Shown here in pieces: positions 1-12,605 of a stretch of DNA of 64,000 nucleotides (the first letter of the stretch is position 1; the number at the start of each line of letters is the position of its first letter). The DNA is from Rhodamnia argentea (Eukaryota > Streptophyta > Magnoliopsida > Myrtales > Myrtaceae): positions 26,604,934 to 26,668,933 of the forward strand of contig NC_063151.1 in assembly GCF_020921035.1 (NCBI RefSeq). The letters are read 5' to 3'. Under the pieces are notes generated by a model. The model searched no databases, was not told the origin of the DNA, and saw only the letters and a list, made by a program, of their open reading frames with translations. The translations under genes were made by a program, and so were the position numbers.

Positions 1-517
1 AGTAGTTCCGCGATGCTGATTTCGAATGACTCGGGAGAGAAGTTGTTGGTTGGAGTTGATCGCTCTCTGTACTACTACTTGTTCAGTGAGAGCTGTTTTT
101 TGGTTTTTTACCGCTTAATTGGACGTACGATTTGTTTCTTAATTGCTTATTTCATTTTGTATGCATGCCAATAATCCATTTCTGGTAAGGGGAAGCAAGC
201 AAAATTGGAGTCCTTGCTGATGTCGCCATCATTCATCTTTCCTCGTCGATAATCGTTGTTTTTCTGCACCAAATTGAATTTTGGATCTTGCTGTGCTGAT
301 CCGAGTAGACGCGAACGAACCATTTGTTCCGTAATAATGGCTTCCATGTTTTTGTCTGTTTCAAACCGGAACAGCGAAGTAAACGAGGAAAAACGTAGGA
401 TTGCGGTGTCCAAGGGTTAATCTATGTCATGCCGATGGTGTATCATTCGTGCACGAGTGCACTCTTTACGAGGTTTGCTGCAAGTTCCATTGATCTTTCC
501 TCCCACCTCTCGTGCAG
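1..517 (+). other. Probable intron 1 / upstream part of the phosphofructokinase gene
   Basis: I find no exon that I can support here. The region ends in a pyrimidine-rich tract and a CAG acceptor at 515-517, just before the first recognisable PFK exon. The expected N-terminal residues of a plant PFK, which precede the [10 protein letters not shown] segment, are not found in any frame. The first exon therefore probably lies upstream of the window. This is inference. Confidence 0.5.
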
Positions 518-3500
518 ACATATCCCGATCCGTTGCAAGACAATCCTTCCTATTCAGTAGTCAAGTGAGTTCGTGGCATGACTCTGCTTTTGAGCTGCTG
601 GTTTTATTGATTGATTTATTTCTGGGCGAGCGTGCTGCATTAAAAGTTTAACATATTTGTTGATCGATGGAACAGGCAGTATTTTGTTAATATGGATGAT
701 ACGGTGGCCCAAAAGGTAAATTACTCTCTTGAAATTTATTATTCTTTTCCGTGCTTTCAATTTTCCATTAGTTTCTGCATGTACGTGGTATTTTATGCCG
801 TGATAATGTCGTTTGATGATACGCATTGTGCTCGCTGCCTTGTAGATTGTCGTTCAGAAAAATAGCCCGAGAGGGACCCATTTTCGGCGAGCTGGACCTC
901 GGCAGAAGGTGTTCCATTGTTTCTATTTGTTGTCTACGTTTTTGGCCATCCTGAAAATTTAAGTGACCCCGTGCCATTGTTTTCTCAGGTATATTTTGAA
1001 TTAGATGAAGTGCACGCCTGTATTGTAACATGTGGGGGACTGTGCCCCGGCCTGAATACTGTCATTAGAGAGATAGTGTGTGGCCTGCACCACATGTATG
1101 GAGTCAACAGAGTTCTTGGTATAGAGGTTAGAACTTGCCTGATATCTAAAGTTAGAAAATCGGCAGAATGGTGCTTTTACTTATATGCCATTCCAATGTA
1201 TAGGGAGGTTACAGAGGTTTTTATGCACGAAACACAATTACTTTGACGCCCAAGGTTGTCAATGACATACATAAACGTGGTGGAACTATTCTTGGGACGT
1301 CAAGAGGAGGCCATATCACCTCAAAGATTGTTGACAGCATAGAGGACAGGGGCATCAATCAGGTATGCGTTTTTTGTGCTTATGAACGTTTTATTGATAA
1401 ATGTGAACCCTTACTGTCTACAGTAGCTTCAATGTAACAAGGATCTCTGGCTTTGTACTATTGTCGTGCATCTCTCAGGTTTACATAATTGGAGGAGATG
1501 GAACTCAGAAGGGTGCTTCAGTTATCTTTGAGGTAATGCTGTTTGGACAATGAATATACATTTGACATAATGAATTTATTTGGGCACAGTTGTGAAATCT
1601 GCACTCATCAGAGACAGATTCTGTAAAGTTTGTGATCTTCGTATGATTTTTCTACAAACTGGATCAACTTTAGTGATTAGCCTGGCAGTGCTTATGTATC
1701 AATTTGATCCATCTCTGCAGGAAATTAGAAGGCGTGGCCTGAAAGTTGCAGTTGTTGGTATTCCCAAGACCATCGATAATGATATTCCGGTAATGTTCAA
1801 GCAAAGTAGAACTTCAGCCTATGATATTTTTATCTTAATATTACCTTATTTTTGTCTCATACCTCTTCTTTAGGTTATAGACAAGTCTTTTGGTTTTGAT
1901 ACTGCTGTTGAGGAAGCACAACGAGCTATAAATGCAGCTCATGTTGAGTCTGAAAGCATCGAGAATGGAATTGGCGTTGTAAAATTAATGGGTCGCGATA
2001 GTGGTAAGCGTCATTTTGCTGACATTCTTCAAATTTCTCTTTCTGACGAAATGTCCAGGTAGTTAGCGGTTTTGATGACTTTGCGATTTGGCAATAATGC
2101 TTCCTTTTGTCTTCGGGGTACTCTATGAAAGCAGCCTATACTAGTCACAATGCATTTGAAATATCAAGGATGTGCCTAGTTTCTACTAGGCACCTTGAAT
2201 TTACTGTAGTCCCTTTTGTCTGGTTAAACAGTGAATTTTAATTACATAATTGCTTGGATTGATGAAGTTATAACATCTCTATGCTTTTGTTGGCTGGCAA
2301 TGCACTCATGTGATTATGATGAAACATTTTGCAGGCTTCATAGCAATGCATGCTACTCTTGCTAGTCGAGATGTGGACTGTTGCTTGATCCCTGAATCCC
2401 CTTTTTATCTTGAAGGCCCTGGTGGTCTTTTTGAATACATTGAGAGAAGACTCAAAGAGAATGGGCATATGGTCATTGTAATAGCTGAAGGTGCAGGACA
2501 AGAGCTCCTATCTGAAAGCATGCGTACCATGGAACAGGCAGATGCTTCTGGAAACAAGCTACTTCAAGATGTTGGCCTCTGGATTTCTCAGAAAATTAAG
2601 GTATTCAGCCACTTATTGTGCAACATGACCTCCTGTTATGAAATGAACTCTCTCCCACGTGAGATTTACAGGAAAATTATTAGCAGACAAGAACTTTCTT
2701 TCTTCTTTGAGTGCATAGAGTTATGAAGTGTCAACTCCAGTCTTCAGCCATGGTTTCTTCATACGAAATGTTAAAATGAGCTTTTTCACAACTGAACATT
2801 TGTCGTTCTGGCCTATTACATTGATAACACGCGCCACACATGGATTTTTTTCATTCCATTTTATGTAGTGAAGTGGTGTCATTTCTTGGATCATAGACAA
2901 GAAAGTTTATTGTACTTTGCAGTCATGATTTACAGGTTTGGTTAAAATTGTGCAGGATCACTTTGCAAGGATGCAAAAGATGGCAATAAATCTCAAGTAT
3001 ATAGGTTAGTGTGCTGAAGTTGCTTCTTTCACTATTCTTGAGCTTAAGCAATGGATTGACTCACATGAATTGTCCTTGTTAAACTGACTAATTTGACCTA
3101 AAATTTTCATCTGCAGATCCCACATACATGATTCGTGCTATTCCCAGCAATGCATCTGATAATGTGTACTGCACTCTCCTGGCTCATAGTGCCATTCATG
3201 GTGCAATGGCAGGCTATACAGGATTTACTGTTGGCCCTGTCAATGGGAGACACGCTTACATTCCGTTCTATGTGAGTCAATCCATTACTTAAGCTTAAGC
3301 ACTTGTTACTATTATCCTGCTGTTGTGTTGGGTTTCTTGCTTGTAGGGGAAGGTGAGATATTTACTGCAGCATGCTGTTGGCATATATAGTTCCAAAGTC
3401 CATAGCATTAAAGGACTGCTGTGACGGCATTACAACAATCTATATCACACGCATGCACCAAGCCTTTCTTCACAAGATTGAATTGTTTGTCTCCTCCGCG

Positions 3501-3992
3501 ATGATTGTCTCTCTCTTCCATGGAGTTGCTATTTCCAATGTCAGTTGATAGAATAGACTCATGGACTCATAGGATATTAATTAGGTGGCAAAATCATATC
3601 GGGCGCAGAAGACCTGGATCTACCTATATTTTCTTGGAGAGTGTGGTCTGATTCTCTGAGTATGGAGGATCTCGAGAAATGCATGCATGAAGGATTGCTT
3701 GTTGAACAATCAAACCCTTATCCATTAATGAGCCTTAAGTAATATCTATGACACCGCAATATCCATCTCTGCCAGTCAAATGAAGCCTTTTGTCTTCTTT
3801 TGGTAGCGAATCATTGAGAGGCAGAACAAGGTCGTGATTACAGACAGGATGTGGGCAAGGCTTCTGTCTTCGACCAATCAGCCAAGCTTCTTGGACCCAA
3901 AAGAGGTGGCGAGGAAAAAGACGGAAGAAACACAGGAGCCAAAGGCATCACATGATCGACTGGAGGCAGCAACGGCCGTGCTAATTGTGTAG
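518..3992 (+). CDS. PFK: ATP-dependent 6-phosphofructokinase, plant type (5' end missing)
   Basis: Phosphorylates fructose 6-phosphate to fructose 1,6-bisphosphate with ATP in glycolysis, most likely in the cytosol. Twelve exons join in one open frame of 451 residues: 518-564, 676-715, 846-908, 989-1126, 1204-1362, 1479-1532, 1721-1789, 1874-2003, 2335-2600, 2956-3004, 3117-3271 and 3807-3992. All have GT-AG borders. Visible family motifs are [14 protein letters not shown], the nucleotide loop GGDGTQKGA (the Gly-Thr form used by ATP-dependent enzymes, not the GGDDS of PPi-dependent ones), the substrate segment PKTIDNDIP, and MGR. Plant family members are usually about 480-530 residues, so one N-terminal exon is absent, probably upstream of the window. 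Two positions differ from the form I know from Arabidopsis: GGHIT in place of GGHDT, and MGRDSG in place of MGRYSG. The frame is otherwise intact, so I read it as functional. The last intron (3272-3806) is the longest. Confidence 0.93.
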
Positions 3993-6320
3993 AGCACCTG
4001 CCAAAAACTTAATGGCTGCCTAATTCGAGGTTGTTCCTCCAGGTAGGAAGATCTGGAAACACCGAGTGTTGTATATATATTATCCTCCTACAGTCCTTGC
4101 TCGAGGATGTAATTATGTAGAGTTCCATTACCGAATGCTTGATAACGATGCTCGGTGGCAGATGTATTGTTGTGGCCGATGATTCTCGTGAGGGATGTAT
4201 ATTGAACAAGGGAAATGATGGTAAAGTAATCACCACACGAAGGAAGATTTCATGGCTTGAATTTAAATTAATTGCTCATTTCTGTCTTCTAAGTTTGACC
4301 CCGTCACATTTCGTTCCTTTGTGAGGAATTTCACACCAATTGCTGCCTCTGTTGCCATTTTTCACTTCTTTTGTGTCAAACACTTTAGGCAGGATTGAGC
4401 ACAATGACCGGCGCCGTCACATAAATAGTGTTGAATGGGATGTTATTCATGTCATTAGCGTTGACAATTTCGACTTCTCCGACCATTGAGTGCCTCGGGC
4501 ATTGCCTGATTGATTAAACATTTAAATAACGTGCGATCTGTAGTGAAACGGAAGGCTTGGTCTCGCGAAGGCAGGTCTGATAGAGAGTATCAGTCCAAAG
4601 CAATCCGGCCAACGCAAGCCTCGTAATGTGTAGGGGCTTTGATCCTCACACCTTGCAAAACTGTGTCACGAAGACAACCGCGCCAACATTCACAGGTTGC
4701 TCCCACAAGCGAACTGGCTCATTTATTAGAGCCCCACCTTGTCTTGATCATCCTTGATGCTATTTACTCGAAACAGTTTTGAATTCAATAAATGCGATCT
4801 TCCTCCCTCAGTAGTCAGTACTCTTCTGGTAAAAACCGAGTTACGCCTACGCTCTAGAGACTGGAAACTTGCAAAAATACTTTCCCCATTTGTTAGACAA
4901 CTCCACATGAGATCTAAATGATTTATCTAATGGCTCGTGAGGAAGCAGGCTAAATGCAAGAGATCTGTTTCTTGCTTGGAAGAGCCATTGCTGCGAAAGT
5001 GACTTAATTCTTAAATCCGTTAAGTGAAGAATCAATGCGATTTGACCATGTTTCGCAAATCAGTCCCCACTTGCTATTTTGATCTGAACCGACAGCATCC
5101 TGCGAATCAAATAAAATGGTTCTGGTGGGCGAATCGCATGGCTTCGGAGGTGTCATGAGCGCCCCTGATGCTCGTTGAAGATACACCATGGCATGCACCA
5201 ACGTTGACGCCAGCTCATGTCGCATGATACTTGAGATACCAAAAGCATGCCACGCTATATTTTATACATCGTGTTTGTCCACCTCAGCATTTTATGTCGG
5301 AGAAATCACACTTCGCTTGTTGCCCCATTTTTCTTGATTCTTGCAAAGCAAAAAGCGTTAAGTAGGGGTGACATTGATGGATCGGGGTTTTCAAAATGGG
5401 GCCTCTTTTTAAGGGATTTTAATTTTTAAAAATGATGTGGGTGGATTTTTTTTTGGATCTCTCTATTGCATTTTCTGGTTTATTAATGGGTGATGAATGA
5501 AATTTTGTGTCTCGTGATTAAAAGCATTCCACGTGGTCGGGCCTGCCTGCGGTTTATTAATTGACTAAGCTTTGATTTTCCCATAGTGCCAACCACCATA
5601 TTTATGACGCGTTACAAAACCAAACTCCGTCTCTTCTCGTGGAGGCATCTGTCTAAGCAACCGGTTAAGGAAGCTTCTAAGTTTTCACCCTACAAGCCTT
5701 TCTCGTTTGGGGGCGATCTGTTTCGGCGGTAGATTCCAGATGCTCTTCTCGTTAGGAGTGAGCGACTCTAGAGTCAATGCATATTTCACTTGGAACCTAC
5801 CTTGTCACATATTCCAAAATCAACTTAAATTTTACATGTATTCTTAACTGAAAATAGTGTATTATCGTTTCCAATGACCACATTTATTTTTACAATCTAA
5901 TAACTATAACTCATATTTACAGACACGAAGTTAGTAAAACATTAACAAAGTGAAAGTCTCAATCGTGGATATCGCCGGAAATAAAAGCTTGGACTAGTGG
6001 CTCTAAATTACACTTGCATCGATTGACGTTGTGGAATACCATGGATTGCCCGAAGGCATAAAACATAAAAAACACAAAATATGAAACTTGAAACCTACCC
6101 ATCTAATATTTGAAACTTGAAACCTACCATATGTACCTTATAACCTAGAAGTGCATCGATTTTTCAATTCTTGGCTCTACTTTTGAACCATGCTCACTCC
6201 TACACCTCATGTTATGCACATCAATAACTTGGAAACTTAAATTATTTCAAAATTGGGTAAGTATAGTGCATCAAGACACTCAAACAAAACCTTGAACATA
6301 ATCTTAAAGTCAATCCATCG
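3993..6320. other. 3' UTR and intergenic DNA
   Basis: The first few hundred bases are the likely 3' UTR of the PFK gene. The rest is AT-rich DNA with only short chance open frames. I see no gene or clear repeat. Confidence 0.6.
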
Positions 6321-6972
6321 AGAAAATTATAAAAAAAGTCCTAAACCTATTGCGTTGATCCTAATTCAGTTATAAACTTTTTGCATTTATGTCAATTCAG
6401 TTCATAAATCTTTTATTAGTGCCAATTTAGTCTTAATTTTTTTGCATTTGTGTCAATTGAGTCCTAAGTCTTTTGTATTGTGTCAATTGAGTCAATTCGG
6501 CCAATTTTGTTGGAAAAGCGCTAACATGGACGCCGGCGATGCCATGTAGGATGGTCGATGTTGATGTGGCCATTATTTAATAATATATATTTTTTAGAAA
6601 ATTTATTTTTTAGTTATTTCTTCTTCTTTTTCCTCAAAATTTAGGGTTTGGTAACCTTCGCTAGCCACTAGTCGGGGCTAGTGGGCCCCGGGCGAGAGTT
6701 ACCGACCACCGCACGCTAGCCAAACCCTAAATTTCATTAAAAAGAGAAAAAAAAACTAAAAATAATTTAAAAATATATTATTAAATAATGGTAATGTCAG
6801 CGCCGACCGTTTTACGTGGCATCGTCGGCGTCCACGTCGCCGATTTCCGATCAAAATTGGTTGAGTTGACATAGAATGCAAAAGGTTTAAGACTCAATTG
6901 GCACACATGAAAAAAAATTATGATCGAATTGGCACTAATATAATATGTTTAGGACTTTTTTGACGCTTTTCC
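6321..6972. mobile_element. Fold-back / MITE-like element with long inverted ends
   Basis: The two ends are degenerate inverted copies. The left end reads AAAAAAAGTCCTAAAC near 6331 and the right end, reverse-complemented, reads AAAAAAGTCCTAAAC. The match continues for about 200 bases through repeated phrases of the type GTCAATTNAGTC. The centre is GC-rich (about 6655-6725) and flanked by AATAATATAT and its reverse complement. There is no coding capacity, so it is non-autonomous. This end type resembles Mutator-like non-autonomous elements, but I found no convincing target duplication, so the class is uncertain. Confidence 0.65.
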
Positions 6973-8218
6973 TTCAAGACATCATTTCTCACAATCAGCA
7001 AATAATACGTACGTAGCCGGTTCATTGTGATTAAAATTGCATCAATTAGACACTTCGTTGTCCCTGATTAAATTTTAGTGTAATCAATTTAGCTTAGATG
7101 AATCCGTAATCATAAATTAAGATTTTTCGGATGGTTCCCTCATTGGTTACAATCGCAATTAGATTTACAATTAGTGTAATAGTTTCTTTCTGCACCATTA
7201 CCACCGGATGGATCACACGCGTGCTTAAGGATGGTCGTGAAACTAAGCTCATCCGCTCATCAACTATACAGCGATGATACTATATATAATCTATTTCATA
7301 AATTTACGATGGGTTTAATGAAAAAAAATCATTTGTTTATGTGTCTGGGTGATTTTATTTGTTTTTTTGGTCTGGATGATTTTATTACTTGGGCTAAAGG
7401 CGAAGAAAAAGTCAAATCGAATGTGGATGTCCTCTCTCCGATCAAAGTGGACGGCGGCTGTGTTGACACAATTTGTCTCCTAGCCACACTCTCGTGATCA
7501 AAAATCATATCTTCATTACTGTTTCGATTATTTCGCAAAAATGAATACGTCCAAAAAAATATATTTATAATAGTAATTATTTATATTGCTCGAAATAATC
7601 AATCAATGAAATTCAATTTTTTTTATCGTCAACAAAAATTTCATATCTAAGAATTTTTCTAGACGGTCAAAATATTTTTCCTTTTCATTTATTTTTTTAC
7701 AAGCAATACGAGCTGATCATTCTCGAAAAAATATATTCAAAATCAATCGTTTTTCGCTGAACAAATCGAACCGAGCCGAGCCGACTCCCGACGGGTTTTT
7801 AACTTCCCCCATCTGCTTTTGTGTTCCACTCTCTTGGTCTGTTTGATTTCGGATGAGTTTGGGAAAATGGATGAGTTGGCGGGTTAACCCCTGTCCACTG
7901 TTTTCTCAAACCAAAACATCCTATTTTTGGAAAATATCCGATTATATCCGGAATCTCCCCTTTATCCATGTCCCGAAAGTTGTCCCTCTTTTTTTGATTC
8001 AAAATTCAGTTTTTAAAAAAATTCAACTATGAAACCCAAAATATAATTAATTTCTTTGGAGTTTTTGTTTTTTTTTTAATCATCATTATTCAGCCATTTT
8101 TCATTTTCTTTTACCGTCGTCGTCGTCGTCAACTTCTTTGAATAAGCATCTTCGTTCCCTCTCCTCTCTCCCCCTCTTCCTGATTTTCTCGCACCTCCCG
8201 CATTCAAGAAAAGCAAGT

Positions 8219-8239
8219 CTCTCTCTCTCTCTCTCTCTA
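8219..8239 (+). repeat. (CT)n microsatellite
   Basis: About ten CT units in the probable promoter or leader of the CHUP1-like gene. A second run lies at 8557-8576. Pyrimidine runs of this kind are common near plant transcription starts. Confidence 0.9.
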
Positions 8240-8556
8240 GGATTTGCAGAGAGGAGGGTTAACTTTATGCGCGTCGCTTTCGACCCCTGACATGAGACAA
8301 GAATCAAGGGCCATCGCTTGTTCGTTTTCGCCTTTTTTATATTGGAGGCGTTCTTGGCGCATTGAGGACGGGTTCGTAGGTTCCGCCTCCGCACGCAACC
8401 GACCAAGCTCTGCGCAACCGGAGCGCGCGAAGCCAAGAGAGGAGAGACGGCGACAACGGCGTCACGTCGGCGATCATCATAGTTCCCCGCTCCGCTCCGT
8501 TCCGGCACGTCTTCCGTTGGTTCCATGCGTCTCCCAGGAAACCTCCGCAGGAGTAA

Positions 8557-8576
8557 CTCTCTCTCTCTCTCTCTCT
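8557..8576 (+). repeat. (CT)n microsatellite
   Basis: Ten CT units in the probable leader of the CHUP1-like gene. Confidence 0.9.
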
Positions 8577-8981
8577 AAAATGCAATTAGTAGCTTCGTTT
8601 GATTTACATGGGAAACGCTTCCGTAACGTACCTGATCTGTGACGAGTGCGTGTGACGGATTGAGCGATTTAAGGAAGTGGAGCCGTTTTTATTTTCGTTT
8701 TTATGTGCCGTCGTATTGTTTAGCTTGGAGCTGATCGGGTTCCTATGAATGATCCGAAGAGTCTTGCGCTCGATTTGATATTTGTTGTTCCCCTGTTTGA
8801 TATGGTTCGTCGACGCGATCATTTCGTTCTCTCGTGATTTTGCGTCAGGATTCTTTATGCGTGTCGATACTAAATGAAATTAGCAACTGAAATTTCTTTT
8901 GGTTTGTCTCGAAAATTTTAATTGTTTTTCTTTTTATTATGAATTAAGCGTTATTTTGCTTGCTTGATTGCTTGCATGCAG

Positions 8982-9011
8982 ATGGAGGAAGATGAAGAAG
9001 ATGATTCATGA
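8982..9011 (+). other. Upstream ORF in the CHUP1-like leader
   Basis: A nine-codon frame (MEEDEEDDS, then stop) starts two bases after a likely acceptor and ends 75 bases before the main ATG. It is almost purely acidic. It would be translated first if the leader is spliced as inferred, and could dampen or modulate main-frame translation. Confidence 0.45.
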
Positions 9012-9086
9012 CTTTCCTCTCGATTCATCCATTTGTGGGTTTGGTTGCGTGTACAGAGCTCGAAACTTAGACCAGATCGATTTATT

Positions 9087-11593
9087 ATGGTGGGAGAAAA
9101 GGGGGGTATAAGGCCTACTCTGTTGAAATTTGGGGTTGTTTTGGCTCTGTCTTTTGCTGGATTCCTCTACTCTCGCATCCGAAACAGACGAGTCAAACCC
9201 AAACTGCCTCCTTCGGGCAGCCCTTCAGGTATTGAATTACTTGCCCTTTTTGGAGATTTTTGCTTACTCATCTTGTTTGCGGATTTTGCTGAAATAGCTT
9301 GTTGGTTGGTCTGTAGATCGTGGCGGCGAGGCTCATTCCGAAGGCCAGAGATCTGGGGTAAAAACTGACCTCCTTGCAACCACAGCGATTCACGTTTCGC
9401 ACATCACTGTATCAACTACAGAGGAGAATAACGTAAGCTATATCTAACCTTGTTATTTTATACTGAAGCTTGGTATTGGAAGTCAGGGGTTTTGTATTTT
9501 CCAGGTTAATTTCAAAACGATCTGGTAATTTCCATTTGAGTAATCTTTGAGACAGGGTAAACGTGTGTGTGATCATTCTGATGCTGACTTAAGTGCTTGT
9601 TCAATTGAACCTTCTAGTTAGGAGCTGATTCGTCAAGAGGATACTCCCATTCTTCCTTTTCCATTTGGGACATTTCCAAGTTTTTTAATATGCAGGAAAG
9701 AGCTAGTCGTTTATTTGCCAGAATGATGTGCTCATGATGCTTTGAACTTTAAATGGACAAACTGGTTCCCAGTGTACCCAGTTGGACTCACAGGAGCTGA
9801 TCCTTCTGCTCTTATTTCTTTTTTCCGTCAGGATGAGACAAACATGCCGAAAGTCTATGTTGATCCTTCCATGGTTAGCCACTCTCCAAGCAGTGGGAAA
9901 AGTGGAGATAAAGATGGGTATCTCTTGCCTGAGTTTAATGATCTTGTGAAGGAATTTGACTTTGGTGGTTGTGGTGCTGGGATTTCTCCTAAGAAAGATG
10001 TTGAGACCCCCACGTCTGATGTGGAAACTCCTCAATCATTCTTTTGTACGGAAAGAGATGTGTATGAGGGAGAGATCAAGCACCTGAGGAGCATGGTCAG
10101 AATGCTTCGAGAGAGGGAAAGAAATCTTGAGGTCCAACTCTTAGAATATTATGGGCTTAAGGAGCAAGAAGCGGCTGTAGTGGAACTCCAAAACCGTTTG
10201 AAGATAAACAATATGGAGGCTAAGCTATTCACTCTTAAGATTGAATCTCTACAAGCAGATAACCGTCGGTTAGAGACTCAAGTGGCTGATCATGCAAAAG
10301 TCGTGGCTGAACTTGACAATGCTAGATCCAAAATTAAGTTGCTGAAAAAGAAACTGAGGTTTGAAGCTGAGCAAAACAAGGAACAGATATTGACTCTTCA
10401 GAAGAGAGTTGCTACATTGCATGACCAGGAGCTCAAGGCCGCAGAATATGACAAGAGCGTACAATCAAACTTGCAGAAGTTGAAACAACTGGAGCATGAG
10501 GTAGAAGAGTTGAGAAAGTCTAATCTGAGGTTGCAGCTGGATAATTCTGATTTGCTTCAGAGGCTGGAGTCCACCCAGCTCCTCGCAAACTCTGTTTTGG
10601 AAGATCCAGAGGTAATCTTTGCAGCTATTCTAAGTTCTCTCATTGGATTTAAAGTAAGACAAATCTAATCTATAATCTTGTTTGTTTGTTCAGGCAGAAG
10701 CATTGAAGAAACAGAGTGAGCGTTTGAGACGAGAAAATGAAAGTTTGTCAAAAGAAATCGAGCAACTCCAAGCAGATCGATGTGCTGATGTTGAGGAACT
10801 AGTTTATCTTCGATGGATAAATGCCTGCTTAAGATACGAGCTTCGGAATTTTCAGGCACCAGCTGGTAAAACAGTCGCCAGGGACCTGAGCAAAACTCTG
10901 AGTCCCCAGTCCGAGGAGAAAGCCAAGCAGCTTATACTTGAATATGCTAACACGGAAGGGATAGCAGATAAGGCAATGAGTTCCATTGACTTCGACTCTG
11001 ATCAATGGTCATCCTCACAAGCCTCGTTTGTGACAGATTCCGGTGAAATCGACGATTCATCTGTTGATAACTCTTTAGCCAGCAAGGCAAACACCACCAC
11101 CAAGAAAAACAGATTATTTGGCAAGCTTAGGAGACTGGTTCTGGGAAAAGATGGTCTTGATGATAATCGCCCTCCATCATTAGAAAAAATGGAACCCCTA
11201 GAAGTGGGCGTGGGTTCATACTCGTCTGATTCTCCCCGTTGCAGTTCAAGTGTTTTAACCGGCATAGATGCAGGAAACACTTGGCTGAGCAGCAGCATGA
11301 CCACTCCATGTTTGAGTTCCTCTAGACATTCTTTGGACATCCGTAGACTGAGAAGCTTTAAGTTGGACGAGGCAAGGGATTTAGAAAAAATTCGTCGAAA
11401 CAGCGATGTGGGGGTTTCTTGCCAGTCCAAGAAATCCAGCGTGGGCTCGGGGGGTGCTGCGGATTTGGCTGGAAATCCTGAAGAAGATTCGTTTCGGAAG
11501 TACGAGCTGGCAAAATATGCGAAGGTTCTCAAGGACTCCCGCAGCACCACACCTAAAATCCATAGGAAATCAGCATCTTTTAGTTCTTTTTGA
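9087..11593 (+). CDS. CHUP1 / IPGA1-family coiled-coil protein
   Basis: Four coding exons (9087-9228, 9317-9432, 9832-10611, 10694-11593) join to 645 residues. The N-terminus is basic and hydrophobic: residues of about 10-30 (LKFGVVLALSFAGFLYSRIR) form a membrane anchor, followed by an Arg/Lys-rich stretch. A long coiled coil follows, from the ERDVYEGEIKHLRSMVRMLR segment through exon 3 into exon 4. After it comes the family signature CADVEELVYLRWINACLRYE and the AGKTVARDLSK and EEKAKQLILEYAN motifs. The tail is Ser-rich and ends KSASFSSF. CHUP1 anchors chloroplasts to actin, and IPGA1-type relatives act on microtubules and organ shape. The proline-rich actin/profilin segment of CHUP1 itself is not seen, so I favour the IPGA1-like branch. 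The exact function is inferred. Confidence 0.88.
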
Positions 11594-12605
11594 CATTTAG
11601 AAATCTCTCACACTTGTCCATACATACTGAGTTCTTGGGTAGACAGCCATCCACCAGTCTCTGCATAGATTCACCAAGGGAATACAAGCAGAGAAAAGTT
11701 TATTTTGCAGAATAAGACAGGCATTTTTGCAGCGATTACTGTATCATAGATGGCCTGTTTTAAGTTAAGGAAGGAGATGCTTGGAACCGCATTATTAGTC
11801 CCGGTTCCATTGTGTGTATATAAGACATTAGCTGGTAATCTCTGGATTCTGTCTTTAATTTCCATGGCATTTTCTTGGTCGATTTTGCTCGCACCCGCTG
11901 TATACTGAAAAGGGATTAGTGCTTGATCTTCCGAGCAAGATAAATGTCATCTCTCTGTGGATAACGATTTCATGCAAGTTCTTTCTGACTTGGCATGCAC
12001 GAGCAAGCTCATCAACTGGCGAAGCTCATTCTCGAAGGAAAAGGAAAATTGTCACTATCGATTTTCAGTTGTCTAGATGTATCTTGGGAAAGAAATCGCG
12101 CAAGTCGCAGTTGGATAGGCGGTCCATACCACCACCATTGTCGGACTTCATTATGCAGCACCAGCTGATTCATTTAGCGATGATAATCCGGGCTTTTGTG
12201 CTCTCGTTTACCGCTCCTGGAAGGACATTATTGATTCATGAAGACGAACTCTATAACCATATGATACAGAGGAAAATGATATCAACAGGTCCTACTCTCA
12301 TGAAACGCGGGGCTACCGGAGGAGAATGCCGTCGTTTTGATTGCATGAACCGCGAAGAGACCTGCCACGCGTCATATCCAGAGCGCGAGTGAAGGGGACG
12401 CGTCTCCGCTGGGGGAAAAGTCACGGTCGCTCGAAACCCACGCGCTTCTCTTCGCAGCGCTATAACAAACAAACAAGAACCTCTCTTCCCTCCCAAAAAC
12501 AGAATCTCCCTCTCGAAAGCGGAATCTCTCTCTGCACCGCCACTGCGACTGCGACGTTTCGGTGTTGTGCCATCGTTCCGTCCGAGAACCGAAGAGCGAA
12601 GAAAA
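11594..12605. other. 3' UTR, intergenic DNA and promoter/leader of the PABP gene
   Basis: The first ~300 bases look like the 3' UTR of the upstream gene. The DNA becomes GC-richer after about 12350, with CTCTC and CAAAC stretches typical of a plant 5' leader. I see no separate gene. Confidence 0.5.

Larger units (their letters stand above)
6973..8980. other. AT-rich intergenic DNA, then promoter and leader of the CHUP1-like gene
   Basis: From 6973 to about 8100 the DNA is AT-rich without a supported gene. From about 8100 it becomes GC-richer, with two CT repeats typical of plant 5' leaders. A poly-T tract and GCATGCAG at 8973-8980 look like the acceptor of a leader intron. No donor could be assigned with confidence. 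Confidence 0.45.

Noticed and set aside
8101..8642. Overlapping open frames of 80-140 codons on both strands.
   Set aside because: Low-complexity Arg-rich translations in several frames over a CT-rich leader region; no known motif and no splice structure.
11002..11550. A 182-codon minus-strand frame.
   Set aside because: It is the antisense of the last exon of the CHUP1-like gene.
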